From Mesorhizobium_L sp035547755 (GTDB lineage: Bacteria; Pseudomonadota; Alphaproteobacteria; Rhizobiales; Rhizobiaceae): a stretch of DNA of 64,000 nt. The notes beneath the pieces were generated by a model, which was not told where the DNA came from, ran no database searches, and saw only the letters and a list, made by a program, of their open reading frames with translations. The position numbers and the translations under genes were made by a program. Where the stretch lies: NCBI GenBank assembly GCA_035547755.1, contig DASZUG010000090.1:93166-157165 (forward strand), written 5' to 3'. Shown here piece by piece: positions 1 to 7,799 of the stretch. Within the stretch, counting starts at the first letter, position 1, and each line of letters starts with the position of its first letter.

Positions 1-1
1 C

Positions 2-199
2 CTTGCGGACAGCGGCGTCGGCGTGCTGATGATTTCGAGCGACATGGAAGAGGTGGTCGGGGTGAGCGACCGGATGGTCGTCATGCATGAGGGCGCGATC
101 GCGGGCGAGCTTTCGCGCGACCGGTTCAGCGAAGAAGCGGTCATGCAACTCGCCGTCGGCCATCGGCGGAGTGAGCCAATCGGGGAAAGAGCATGCTGA
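2..199 (+). CDS. Sugar ABC transporter ATP-binding protein, C-terminal fragment
   Basis: The gene is cut by the left edge; only about 65 C-terminal residues remain. They read LADSGVGVLMISSDMEEVVG and continue with a hypothetical-free, well-formed ABC tail (VSDRMVVMHEG). The ISSDMEEV segment followed by VSDR and a regulator-like hinge is typical of the second nucleotide-binding domain of RbsA/XylG/MglA-type sugar importers, where the H-loop histidine is often replaced (here Ser-Ser-Asp). The stop overlaps the start of the downstream permease by 7 bases, so the two are translationally coupled parts of one operon. The sugar cannot be told from this fragment. Confidence 0.85.
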   Translation, partial: LADSGVGVLMISSDMEEVVGVSDRMVVMHEGAIAGELSRDRFSEEAVMQLAVGHRRSEPIGERAC

Positions 200-1194
200 A
201 AAAAGATCTGGGCCTTCTGATCCTTGTCGTGATTGTCTCCGCCATCGTTGCCTTCCTTAATCCGCGATTCATCTCCCCGATCAACCTCTCGAACACCGCA
301 AATCTCGTCGGGCTCTTCGGCATTTTCTCGATCGGCGAGGGTTTTGTCATCATCACCGGCGGCATCGACCTGTCGATCGGATCGATGCTCGCGCTGCTGG
401 GCGTCGTCTTCATCGATCTTCTGACCACCTATCAGATGAACTGGGTGGCGGCGGTACTGCTGATCGTGCTGGCTGGAACCGCACTCGGCGCGATCCAGGG
501 TTTTTTGATCACGAAGATGCGCATGCAGCCCTTCATCGTGACCCTTTGCGGCCTGCTGCTCTATCGGGGCATCGCCCGTTGGTACACGGATGACGGCACC
601 GCCGGTTTCGCCTTCGGGCAGAGCTTCCCGAGCCTCGAATGGCTGACGACGGGCCGCGTCCACGGCATCCCGTTGACCTTCGTCGTCTTCGTCCTGATCT
701 CCATCGTGATGGGCATCGTGCTCCATCGTTCGGTCTTCGGCCGGCATCTCTTCGCCGTCGGCCGCAACGAGGAAGCGGCACTTTATTCCGGCATCAGGAG
801 CCAATGGGTGATCGCCGCCACTTATATCATCCTTGGCGCCCTCTCCGGCCTGTCGGCGATCTATTTCGCCATGTACACACGCTCCATCTCGCCCGCATCG
901 CACGGCACCTTCTACGAACTTTACGCCATCGCCGCGGCCGTGCTCGGCGGCTGTTCGCTGAGGGGCGGCGAAGGTTCGGTCTTCGGCATCGTGCTGGGCA
1001 CGATCCTGCTTCAGGTCCTGCAGAATCTCGTCAATTTGCTCGGCATTCCAAGCTCGCTCAATTTCGCTGTCATGGGCGCCGTCATCCTTCTCGGCGTGCT
1101 GGCGGACCAGCAATTGGTGAACTACAGATCGCGGCGCGCGGCACTTCGGTCGCAAAAGGCGCTCGCCGCGGTGGACAAGGCGGCAACTGTGTGA
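193..1194 (+). CDS. Sugar ABC transporter permease (RbsC/XylH type)
   Basis: A 333-residue hydrophobic protein of the BPD_transp_2 family, the inner-membrane channel of a CUT2-type sugar importer. It has about nine to ten predicted membrane segments. Family landmarks are GGIDLSIGSMLAL near residue 60, the FGRHLFAVGRNEEAALYSGI loop near residue 180 (the EAA-like contact with the ATPase) and AAAVLGGCSLRGGEGSVFG near residue 250. The start overlaps the upstream ATPase stop. An L-arabinose/D-galactose 1-dehydrogenase lies 4 kb downstream, so an aldose substrate is possible, but this is only inference from distance. Confidence 0.9.
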   Translation: MLKKDLGLLILVVIVSAIVAFLNPRFISPINLSNTANLVGLFGIFSIGEGFVIITGGIDLSIGSMLALLGVVFIDLLTTYQMNWVAAVLLIVLAGTALGAIQGFLITKMRMQPFIVTLCGLLLYRGIARWYTDDGTAGFAFGQSFPSLEWLTTGRVHGIPLTFVVFVLISIVMGIVLHRSVFGRHLFAVGRNEEAALYSGIRSQWVIAATYIILGALSGLSAIYFAMYTRSISPASHGTFYELYAIAAAVLGGCSLRGGEGSVFGIVLGTILLQVLQNLVNLLGIPSSLNFAVMGAVILLGVLADQQLVNYRSRRAALRSQKALAAVDKAATV

Positions 1195-1200
1195 TGAACG

Positions 1201-2034
1201 GTGGTCATGAAAAAAGGGGAAGACCTCCAGAAAGAGCGGTCGGCGGATAGGACCATAAGGTCCCATCAGGGCTTCGGGCTGCTTGGCGCGCATCGGCGCT
1301 CGCCTACCAAGGGCGCCTTTCAGACCGTGCTGCGCGGCATCGGCCTCGGTATCGTCGCTGGTGAATTCCCCGTCGGCCAGACGCTGCCCGGCAAGGAACT
1401 CTTGATGCGGCGTTTCGGCGTCTCCAACACCGCGCTGCGGGAGGTGCTGAAAACGCTGGAGGCCAAGGGCATGGTCGCCGCACGCACCAAGGTCGGCTAT
1501 TGGGTACGGGAACGGGACGCCTGGAACCTCCTGGACGAGGACCTTCTCGGCTGGCAGCTCGAAACCGGCGTCGATAAGGGTTTCATCGGCCGCCTCTTCG
1601 AAATGCGCCAGTCGATCGAGCCGACGGCGGCGGCGCTTGCCGCGCTTCGACGCGACGAGGATCACGTCATGCAGCTTTACAGGACGGCGGAACGGATGCT
1701 GAATGCCGGGCTCGACCGGCAACATTTCACCGACGCCGACCTCGCCTTCCATCTCACGGTGATCGAGGCGTCGGGCAATCCGATGATGCGCTCGATCGGC
1801 GCGCTCATCGGCGCGGCGCTCGCGGCTTCCTTCCGGCTCAGCGCGCCGAGCGACAGCATCGAGGAGCTGAACCGCAGCTATCGCCAGCACATGGCGATAG
1901 CCGAGGCGATTAAAGCCCGTGATGCGCAAGCCGCGGCGGATGCGATGATGACCGTCATCGAACAGGGCTGGTCGATCGTCGCGCGCGACACGCAGCCGGT
2001 CATGGCCACGATCAGGACGCATCTTTCGCCCTGA
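1201..2034 (+). CDS. GntR family transcriptional regulator (FadR/FCD subfamily)
   Basis: A 277-residue DNA-binding regulator. The N-terminal winged helix-turn-helix spans roughly residues 38-105 (QTVLRGIGLGIVAGEFPVGQ, then FGVSNTALREVLKTLEAKGM). The C-terminal FCD ligand domain (residues ~120-260) carries the usual acidic and histidine metal-binding pattern (DADLAFHLTVIEASGNPMM and RQHMAIAEAI). It follows the sugar permease by only 6 bases, so it probably controls this transport operon. The GTG at 1201 is the longest start; the ATG at 1207 is equally possible. The ligand is unknown; FCD proteins usually sense small organic acids or sugars. Confidence 0.88.
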   Translation: MVMKKGEDLQKERSADRTIRSHQGFGLLGAHRRSPTKGAFQTVLRGIGLGIVAGEFPVGQTLPGKELLMRRFGVSNTALREVLKTLEAKGMVAARTKVGYWVRERDAWNLLDEDLLGWQLETGVDKGFIGRLFEMRQSIEPTAAALAALRRDEDHVMQLYRTAERMLNAGLDRQHFTDADLAFHLTVIEASGNPMMRSIGALIGAALAASFRLSAPSDSIEELNRSYRQHMAIAEAIKARDAQAAADAMMTVIEQGWSIVARDTQPVMATIRTHLSP

Positions 2035-2330
2035 ACCGGCGCTGCGCCCTTCCACGCCTGCAAAGGGCAGATAATGCCGTGCCGCCACGATTGAAGCTTG
2101 ATGCGGTCGCTCCTCGTTGAGAGTAGGGGAAGCGTCGCAGGCTGCCTGCCTTGAAAGGTCATACCGGTGACCTCCGCGCTACCCGGAACGTACTGGATCA
2201 CCGGCCGTTTAAAGACAAATCTTCGGACAGCACGGCCTCGGAGGGGCGTGGCCGCATCCTCCGGGTGGAAAGGCGAGACGTGGCGGTCGAACCGGCCTTA
2301 GACGATGCCGATGCCGTAGGACGATCAGGC

Positions 2331-3752
2331 ATGCCCCGGATCCACACTGGCTTCTGGGCCTGGATTACGCGACCCTGGCGCGGGTCGTCCCTTGCTTCTC
2401 AGTTTTTGGTTACGGGCGGTCTTGTTGCGCTGTTCGCCATGCTTCTCGTCAGCGTGCTGGTGACGAGTTTGATCGAGCGCGCCGTCACCCGTAGTGCCGC
2501 GGCTACGACGGCTCTCTATGTCGACAGCGTCGTCGCTCCGCTGCTTCCCGACATGCAGAAAAGTACCATGTTGGACGACATCGTGCGGCGCGCCCTCGAT
2601 GAAACGCTCGGCCAGGGCGCGCTGGGCCGTCGGCTGGAGGAAATGCGGCTCTGGGCGCGCGACGGCAGGATCCTCTATGCCAAGGAGAATTCGTTGATCG
2701 GCCGCCGCTTCGAAATCACGCCCGATCTCGCGCACGCTTTTGCCGGACAAATGGTCGCGAACTACGATCACTATGATGTGCTCGACCAGAATGCCAAGCC
2801 GCCTACCGGACCGCTGCTCGAAATCTACAATCCGATTCTGCAGCCCTGGTCGGGCAAGGTCGTGGCGGTGTTGGAGTTCTACGAAAGGGCGGACGATCTT
2901 CAGGCAGCGCTCGCGGGTGCGCGCATGAAGAGCTGGCTCGCAGTCGCGGCGGTGACGGCGTTTTTCTTCCTGCTTCTCAGCGCCATCGTCCTGCGCGGCA
3001 GCCGTACGATCGACCGGCAGGCAAGCGACCTCACCGCTCGCGTTTCGGAATTGACCGACCTTCTCGACCAGAACCGCGCGCTCCATGCCCGGGTGCGGCG
3101 GGCGAGCCAGCGGGTCACATCCCTGAACGAAAGCTATTTGCGACGGCTGGGCGCCGACCTTCATGACGGTCCGGCCCAGTTGATCGCGCTTGCCTCTCTC
3201 CGTCTCGACAGCGAGGCGCTGCTCGCCGGCGGCGCGGCGCGCGAAGCCCGCGAAAGCGAAGTCGAGCAGATCCGGACGTCCCTCGGCGAGGCGCTGCAGG
3301 AAATACGAACGCTCTGTCATGGTCTCGTCCTGCCGCATATCGAAACCTCGGGCTTCGAAGGCGTGGTGTGCCACGCCATTGACGCATATGAGCAACGGAC
3401 CGGCTCCCGAGTGGCGCGCCATATGGAAGATATGGATATGGATATATCCATGCCGCTGCCGCAGCGGATCTGCGTCTATCGCTTTCTGCAGGAGGCCCTC
3501 AACAATGGCTACCGTCATTGCCGGGAAGCCAATCAGTCGGTCGCCATAGAGCGCTTCGGAGCGAAACTCCGCATCGCAGTGTCCGATGACGGACCTGGAT
3601 TCGATCCCGACAGGATGAAGGCCGGCAGTATCGGCATAGCCGGTATGCGCGAGCGGGTCGAAAGCCTTGGCGGATCGTTCGAGTTGGCCACCTCGCGTCT
3701 CGGGACGAAATTGGCGATGACGCTCGACGTCGAGGAGATCCATGAATCATGA
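2331..3752 (+). CDS. Sensor histidine kinase, NarL/DegS type (HisKA_3)
   Basis: Inner-membrane two-component sensor. With the ATG at 2331 it has 473 residues: a membrane segment at ~25-48, an extracytoplasmic sensor region of about 150 residues, a second membrane segment at ~202-222, a coiled linker, then the HisKA_3 phosphoacceptor motif LGADLHDGPAQL with His278. The HATPase_c domain follows, with N-box LQEALNNGYRHC, G1 SDDGPGFDP and G2 GIAGMRERVESLGG. The frame is open upstream to a TTG at 2151, but the extra residues look non-conserved, and AGGA lies just before 2331. The 4-base overlap with the response regulator makes them a pair. The signal is unknown. The 296 bases before the ATG hold no other recognisable gene. 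Confidence 0.88.
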   Translation: MPRIHTGFWAWITRPWRGSSLASQFLVTGGLVALFAMLLVSVLVTSLIERAVTRSAAATTALYVDSVVAPLLPDMQKSTMLDDIVRRALDETLGQGALGRRLEEMRLWARDGRILYAKENSLIGRRFEITPDLAHAFAGQMVANYDHYDVLDQNAKPPTGPLLEIYNPILQPWSGKVVAVLEFYERADDLQAALAGARMKSWLAVAAVTAFFFLLLSAIVLRGSRTIDRQASDLTARVSELTDLLDQNRALHARVRRASQRVTSLNESYLRRLGADLHDGPAQLIALASLRLDSEALLAGGAAREARESEVEQIRTSLGEALQEIRTLCHGLVLPHIETSGFEGVVCHAIDAYEQRTGSRVARHMEDMDMDISMPLPQRICVYRFLQEALNNGYRHCREANQSVAIERFGAKLRIAVSDDGPGFDPDRMKAGSIGIAGMRERVESLGGSFELATSRLGTKLAMTLDVEEIHES

Positions 3753-4408
3753 GTTCCACGGTGAGGATCGCTGTGATTGATGACCACCCACTCTTCAGGG
3801 AGGGCGTAATCCGCAGTCTGGCGGAAACTGGCCGGTTCACGGTCGTGGGAGAAGGCGGCTCCAGTGCGGATGCAATCCGGATCGCGGCAGAAGCGCGGCC
3901 GGACATTCTTCTGATCGACCTGTCCATGCCCGGTGAGGGGCTAAGCGCGATCGCTCCGATCAGGGCCAGCGATCCCGATATGCGCATCGTCATACTGACC
4001 GTATCGGAGGCAGCGGAAGATGTCGCGGTTGCGCTGAACAGCGGCGTCAACGGCTATGTGTTGAAAGGCGTTGGCTCCCGCGCGCTGACCGAGATACTTG
4101 CCGCCGTTGCGAATGGCGAAACCTACGTCACGCCCACACTGTCGGCCCGCCTTCTCTCGCACCTTTCGTCGGGTAAGCATTCTCTCGTCATGACGAACCC
4201 CATCCACAGCCTCACCAGCCGTGAGCGAGAGGTTCTGGATCTGGTCGCCGAAGGCCTCAGCAACAAGGAGATCGCCATCAGGCTGGACCTGCACGAGAAG
4301 ACGATAAAGCATCACATGACAGCCATTCTCGCCAAATTGCGTGCCAGCAATCGAACCGAGGCCGCGATGAAGCTTCACGCCTCATCAGCCCGAAACCGGG
4401 TATTGTGA
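3749..4408 (+). CDS. LuxR/NarL family response regulator
   Basis: A 219-residue two-component response regulator. The receiver domain (residues ~5-120) has the acidic pocket DDHP at 11-14, phosphoacceptor Asp57 in LLIDLSMPG, and the conserved Lys in GYVLKG. The C-terminal LuxR-type helix-turn-helix runs from about residue 150 to 205 (LTSREREVLDLVAEGLSNKE, then KTIKHHMTAILAKL). The ATG overlaps the stop of the histidine kinase by 4 bases, so kinase and regulator are coupled. The target is not evident. The convergent gene just downstream encodes an exported Gly/Asn-rich protein, which is a possible but unproven target. Confidence 0.92.
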   Translation: MSSTVRIAVIDDHPLFREGVIRSLAETGRFTVVGEGGSSADAIRIAAEARPDILLIDLSMPGEGLSAIAPIRASDPDMRIVILTVSEAAEDVAVALNSGVNGYVLKGVGSRALTEILAAVANGETYVTPTLSARLLSHLSSGKHSLVMTNPIHSLTSREREVLDLVAEGLSNKEIAIRLDLHEKTIKHHMTAILAKLRASNRTEAAMKLHASSARNRVL

Positions 4409-4437
4409 AGGGTATCGGGGAAGACCGATATTTACAG

Positions 4438-4920
4438 TCAGCGGGCGGATCTGAGCCGCGAAACGTCACCGATCGTCGCCCGGCGGCGAACGATCAAGCG
4501 GCCTTGCGCGTCGCGCATTTCGTAGCGGCCACCGCTGACGCGCTCGCTCATCCCGTTTGCATGGACAACCCTGGCATAGCTCGTCGGACTGGCCGGCGTT
4601 GCATTCAAGCCGGACCCCGTCGGTGACGCGGATACACCGCCCTTGCCGTTTCCACCTTTGCCATTACCGTTATTGCCGTTCCCACCGTTATTGCCGCCGC
4701 CGTTGCCATTTCCATTTCCGCCGCCGTTGCCTCCGCCATTGCCATTGCCGCTCCCGCCTCCCCCTCCATTCCCGTTGCCATTTCCTCCACCATTGCCATT
4801 GCCATTGCCGTTGCCCTGTGCATTTGCGGTGCCGGCCAAGATTAAGGGGTTTGTGGCGGCGATTCCCAGCGCTGCTGCTCCGAGCAGTCGCGCGATTATC
4901 GTTCGCCGGGAAACGCTCAT
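4438..4920 (-). CDS. Exported Gly/Asn-rich low-complexity protein
   Basis: A 160-residue protein. The ATG at 4920 is preferred because GAAGAAGAG sits 9 bases upstream; a GTG at 4956 would add 12 residues. The N-terminus MSVSRRTIIARLLGAAALGI followed by a hydrophobic stretch to ANA|QG is a signal peptide with a twin-arginine-like start. The middle (about residues 35-95) is almost pure Gly and Asn in GNGNGG-type units with a few Lys and Ser. The C-terminal ~65 residues are ordinary sequence (SYARVVHANGMSERVSGGRY). The function is not recognised; a surface or matrix protein is plausible from composition. It is convergent with the response regulator. Confidence 0.7.
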   Translation of the reverse strand: MSVSRRTIIARLLGAAALGIAATNPLILAGTANAQGNGNGNGNGGGNGNGNGGGGGSGNGNGGGNGGGNGNGNGGGNNGGNGNNGNGKGGNGKGGVSASPTGSGLNATPASPTSYARVVHANGMSERVSGGRYEMRDAQGRLIVRRRATIGDVSRLRSAR

Positions 4921-4996
4921 GCCGTACGGCTCTTCTTCGCAGCAAGGTTCGCTCACAGTCTACAACAAGCCAAAGGCTCTTGGCCCAGTCCGGTCC

Positions 4997-5032
4997 AAAA
5001 AAAGGCCCGCCAGACACCAGGGTCCGGCGGGC
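4997..5032 (-). terminator. Rho-independent terminator reading leftward
   Basis: On the minus strand a stem of GCCCGCC / GGCGGGC (5026-5032 with 5005-5011), which can be extended inside by GAC/GTC, is followed by seven T (4997-5003). It ends transcripts that come from the right, so something transcribed leftward lies between here and the sugar dehydrogenase. The only short candidate is the ORF at 5066-5194. Confidence 0.75.
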
Positions 5033-5065
5033 ATCGGCGTAGGAAGGGACGATGCTACGCCGATC

Positions 5066-5194
5066 TCACCACAGCTCGTCATGTTCGAAGGACGACGCCG
5101 GCTGCGAAGATGCCGAAACTGGCAAGATGGCCGGCCGGTGCGGGTTACGAACTTGACTGGAGCTGCTTTTCGCATGCGCTCCCTTGAGCGGCAT
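5066..5194 (-). CDS. Candidate small protein, 42 residues, unknown function
   Basis: An ATG at 5194 opens a 42-codon frame beginning MPLKGAHAKSSSS and ending FEHDELW. It stops 34 bases before a strong leftward intrinsic terminator. It is Ser/Pro-rich in the middle with an acidic-aromatic tail. No Shine-Dalgarno sequence is visible before this ATG. A competing ATG at 5175 in another frame has AAGGGAG in front of it, but that frame runs through the terminator. The stretch could alternatively be a small RNA. No family is recognised. Confidence 0.35.
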   Translation of the reverse strand: MPLKGAHAKSSSSQVRNPHRPAILPVSASSQPASSFEHDELW

Positions 5195-5370
5195 TGATCG
5201 TTCGTGCAGCAAAATCACCGAGTCCGCCAAGCGTTCCCACTTTTCTGCGGCTCTGGACCAATGCGCACGCGATCTGGGACTAAAGTCCGATGAGGCGCCC
5301 GATTGAGCCCGACCGATGGGCGCCCGATGCCTGCAAAGTCATCTGAACGCGCGGAGCACAGGATCCATTG

Positions 5371-6312
5371 TCAGAACGCGAACGGCTCGACCGTGACCCG
5401 ACGTCCGATCGTGAACGCGTCCGCGACATGGACCATCGGCGAAAGATCGACATCGCTTTGTGCGGTGGCGATCAGTTCCGCGAAGCGCCGATAGATGCCG
5501 GCGTATTCGCGGTTCGGTTCCTCGACCACGCTTCTCCCGTCGATCGCAAGCCCGGCGCCGCCACGGGACAAAATCATGTTGCCGCTTTCGGTCTCGATGG
5601 CGATGTCCCAGGTTTGCGGTCCTTCCTGACGCCAATCGAACTCGGCGGTGATTTCGGCCCCTTCCGGATCGCGGAATGCAAGCGAAGCGGCGATCGGCGT
5701 GTCCCGGCGTTTCGGAAACTCCAATGTCGCCGAGGAAAGATGGACGGAGCGGGGATAGATTGCCGTCAGCACCGAAAGCGCATTGATGCCTGGATCGAAG
5801 ACGCCGAGGCCGCCGGCATCCCAGATCCATTCCTGGCCAGGATGCCATCGCCTGACATCTTCCTTCCATGTGACGGCCACACGCCGGATCCGCTTTCCGG
5901 CCAGCCACTCGCGCGCCTTCGGCACGGCGGCGGCAAAACGGGAGTGCCAGGTGGCAAAGAGAGTGCAGCCCTTTTCCAACGCAAGCCGCTCCAGTTCATG
6001 CACTTCGCTCAATGTCGCGCCCGGCGGCTTTTCGAGCAGCACATGCTTGCGCGCGGCCAGCGCTTCCGCAGCGTAGGCGAAACGTGCCTGTGGCGGCATG
6101 CAAAGCGCAACCGAATCGATATCCGTCCTAGCGGAAAAAAGGCCGGAAAGATCATGGTACGCATCGATCCCATCCACCGTACCATGGCGGCTGACGGTTG
6201 CGGCCAGGACGAAATCGGGATCGCCTTCGATCGAGGGGATATGCTGGTCCCGCGCGATTTTTCCGATGCCCACGAGCGCGATCCGGTGAGGATTGTCCGT
6301 CATCTCATTCAC
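5371..6312 (-). CDS. L-arabinose/D-galactose 1-dehydrogenase (Gfo/Idh/MocA family)
   Basis: A 313-residue cytoplasmic NAD(P)-dependent dehydrogenase. The Rossmann start IALVGIGKIARDQHIPSIE (from about residue 10) has the GxGxIA nucleotide loop. The Gfo/Idh motif EKPPGATLSEV lies near residue 95, and KEDVRRWHPGQEWIW and GGLGVFDPGINAL follow in the catalytic half. These blocks closely match the Azospirillum brasilense L-arabinose 1-dehydrogenase as I remember it, an enzyme that also oxidises D-galactose to the lactone in the non-phosphorylating pathway. No lactonase or dehydratase lies nearby, so the pathway is incomplete here. Family assignment is firm; the preferred sugar is inferred. Confidence 0.82.
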   Translation of the reverse strand: MNEMTDNPHRIALVGIGKIARDQHIPSIEGDPDFVLAATVSRHGTVDGIDAYHDLSGLFSARTDIDSVALCMPPQARFAYAAEALAARKHVLLEKPPGATLSEVHELERLALEKGCTLFATWHSRFAAAVPKAREWLAGKRIRRVAVTWKEDVRRWHPGQEWIWDAGGLGVFDPGINALSVLTAIYPRSVHLSSATLEFPKRRDTPIAASLAFRDPEGAEITAEFDWRQEGPQTWDIAIETESGNMILSRGGAGLAIDGRSVVEEPNREYAGIYRRFAELIATAQSDVDLSPMVHVADAFTIGRRVTVEPFAF

Positions 6313-6414
6313 CTCAGGTCGGCCAATTTGCGATTGATATGATTATTTGGCGTTGGTTCTTCATCGCCGATAACCGCGGAAAGCGCAAGCTGCCGTTGAA
6401 GGGGAGTATGACCC

Positions 6415-7254
6415 TCAGCCGAACAACCCGTCGAGGAGAGGCATGCCCGCAATGGCCGAAATAGCGATGAGAACGAAGCAGATCGTGCGGAACATCTTTT
6501 CGCTGGCAAAGCCGAAAAGGTGACTTCCCGCTGCAAGACCGAGCGCATAACAGGGCGCGGCGAGGATCGCGATGGCAAGCACCTCCCATCCGATCAGGCC
6601 TCCCATCAAGTAACTGACGAATGAAAAAACAGACGAGATGGCGAAATAGAGGATGATGTTCGATCGGACGATCTTGCCTTCATGCCCTCCACCCAGCCAG
6701 TAAGCTGCAACCGGCGGCCCTCCGAGTTGCGCCGCGCCCGAGAAGAGGCCGGCGATCAGACCGACGCCTGCCGTATATTTCGGCCGCGGGCGCCCATGAT
6801 AGCGCCAGCCGGAGATCAGAAAGGCGAGAAGCAGGAGCACGATAGCGCAGATCGCCCAGCGCAGAACGGTGGCGGGCGCCCAGGCCAGGATCGCCGCGCC
6901 GGCCGGAACGCCGACAATGGCGCCGGCGGCCATCGTTCCGACCTCCTTGCGATCCGCAAACCGCCAGGCATTGGGAAGCATCGCGGTGGTCAGCACCATA
7001 TCGGCCAGCAGCAGGATCGGCGAAGCCTCCCTCGGACCGATTGCCGCGCTGGCGAGGGGGATGAAGATGAGCGCCGCGCCGAAACCCGCAAAGCCCCGAA
7101 CAAGCGCCGCGAAGAAGGCGGCCCCCAGAATGAAGACGACGCTGCCGAAACTCTGCGTGATCACGAGGAATGGTCCGGAACTGGAGGATGAAGCGGCAAA
7201 CCACCCTTCCTGTCTGGCCGCCTCCGTCACGTGTAGCCGTTTCGCTTCCGGCAT
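6415..7254 (-). CDS. TauE/SafE family membrane exporter
   Basis: A polytopic inner-membrane protein of about 279 residues with eight or so hydrophobic segments in two halves. Family marks are FAALVRGFAGFGAALIFIPL after the first segment and GLFSGAAQLGGPPVAAYWLG at the start of the second half. TauE/SafE proteins export sulfite, sulfoacetate or related organic anions; the substrate here is unknown. The ATG at 7254 is used; a GTG at 7287 would add 11 polar residues. The gene stands alone, with about 100 bases between it and the dehydrogenase on the same strand. Confidence 0.85.
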   Translation of the reverse strand: MPEAKRLHVTEAARQEGWFAASSSSSGPFLVITQSFGSVVFILGAAFFAALVRGFAGFGAALIFIPLASAAIGPREASPILLLADMVLTTAMLPNAWRFADRKEVGTMAAGAIVGVPAGAAILAWAPATVLRWAICAIVLLLLAFLISGWRYHGRPRPKYTAGVGLIAGLFSGAAQLGGPPVAAYWLGGGHEGKIVRSNIILYFAISSVFSFVSYLMGGLIGWEVLAIAILAAPCYALGLAAGSHLFGFASEKMFRTICFVLIAISAIAGMPLLDGLFG

Positions 7255-7419
7255 GACTAGAACCAGTGACCCGCGTGGCAGTGTCACAGACGGCGCTCCG
7301 TCGCGAGTGACCGCTTCCGCGCCAAATCATTTTGTCGAAACAGGAGCCGCCATCACAAGCCGCGGAAACAGGAGGAACTCGGTGTACGAAATGCCTCGTT
7401 CGGATGTCCGGGAGGAAAT

Positions 7420-7495
7420 TGGTGGAGCTGAGGGGGATCGAACCCCTGACCTCATCATTGCGAACGATGCGCTCTCCCAGCTGAGCTACAGCCCC
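7420..7495 (-). tRNA. tRNA-Ala, anticodon CGC
   Basis: A full cloverleaf on the minus strand. The acceptor GGGGCTG pairs with CAGCTCC, with one G-T pair. The D-arm is GCTC...GAGC, the anticodon stem is CATCG/TGATG around loop TTCGCAA (anticodon CGC), and the T-arm is AGGGGTTCGATCCCCCT. The 3' CCA is encoded. It decodes GCG alanine codons, which are common in this GC-rich genome. Confidence 0.95.
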
Positions 7496-7799
7496 GTCCA
7501 CCAGTCGGAGCCGCATTTACGTGCGCACCCAGGCGACTGTCAAGCGGTTGCCTTGGCTTGACCGATATCGGCGGAAACCGCCTTGCTCAGTGCGGCGGCG
7601 AGATCCCCGCGCGGTGGCGACGACGTGGCCGGTCGTCCAACAACCAGGATGTTTTGCCCCAGCGGCTGCTTTTCGCTTGTTCAAGGCCGGATTCCCACTC
7701 GCTTCGCACCCGAAACCTGATAAGCAGCGGGTTTCGATCGGCAGCACCGAATCCAAATCCGCAAGCGGTCCCGGCCTCCGCCGGGCGTGGGGTCTTCGC

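Noticed and set aside
2325..3743. A 472-codon minus-strand frame opposite the histidine kinase
   Set aside because: It is a shadow of the kinase gene; the plus-strand protein has all kinase motifs.
4643..4830. Possible CRISPR-like or tandem repeat array
   Set aside because: The repeats are short, in frame, and encode the Gly/Asn tract; there are no spacers.
4643..5197. A proline-rich plus-strand frame of 184 codons
   Set aside because: It is the complement of the Gly/Asn repeat; PLPLPP runs come from reading the GGN repeats backward.
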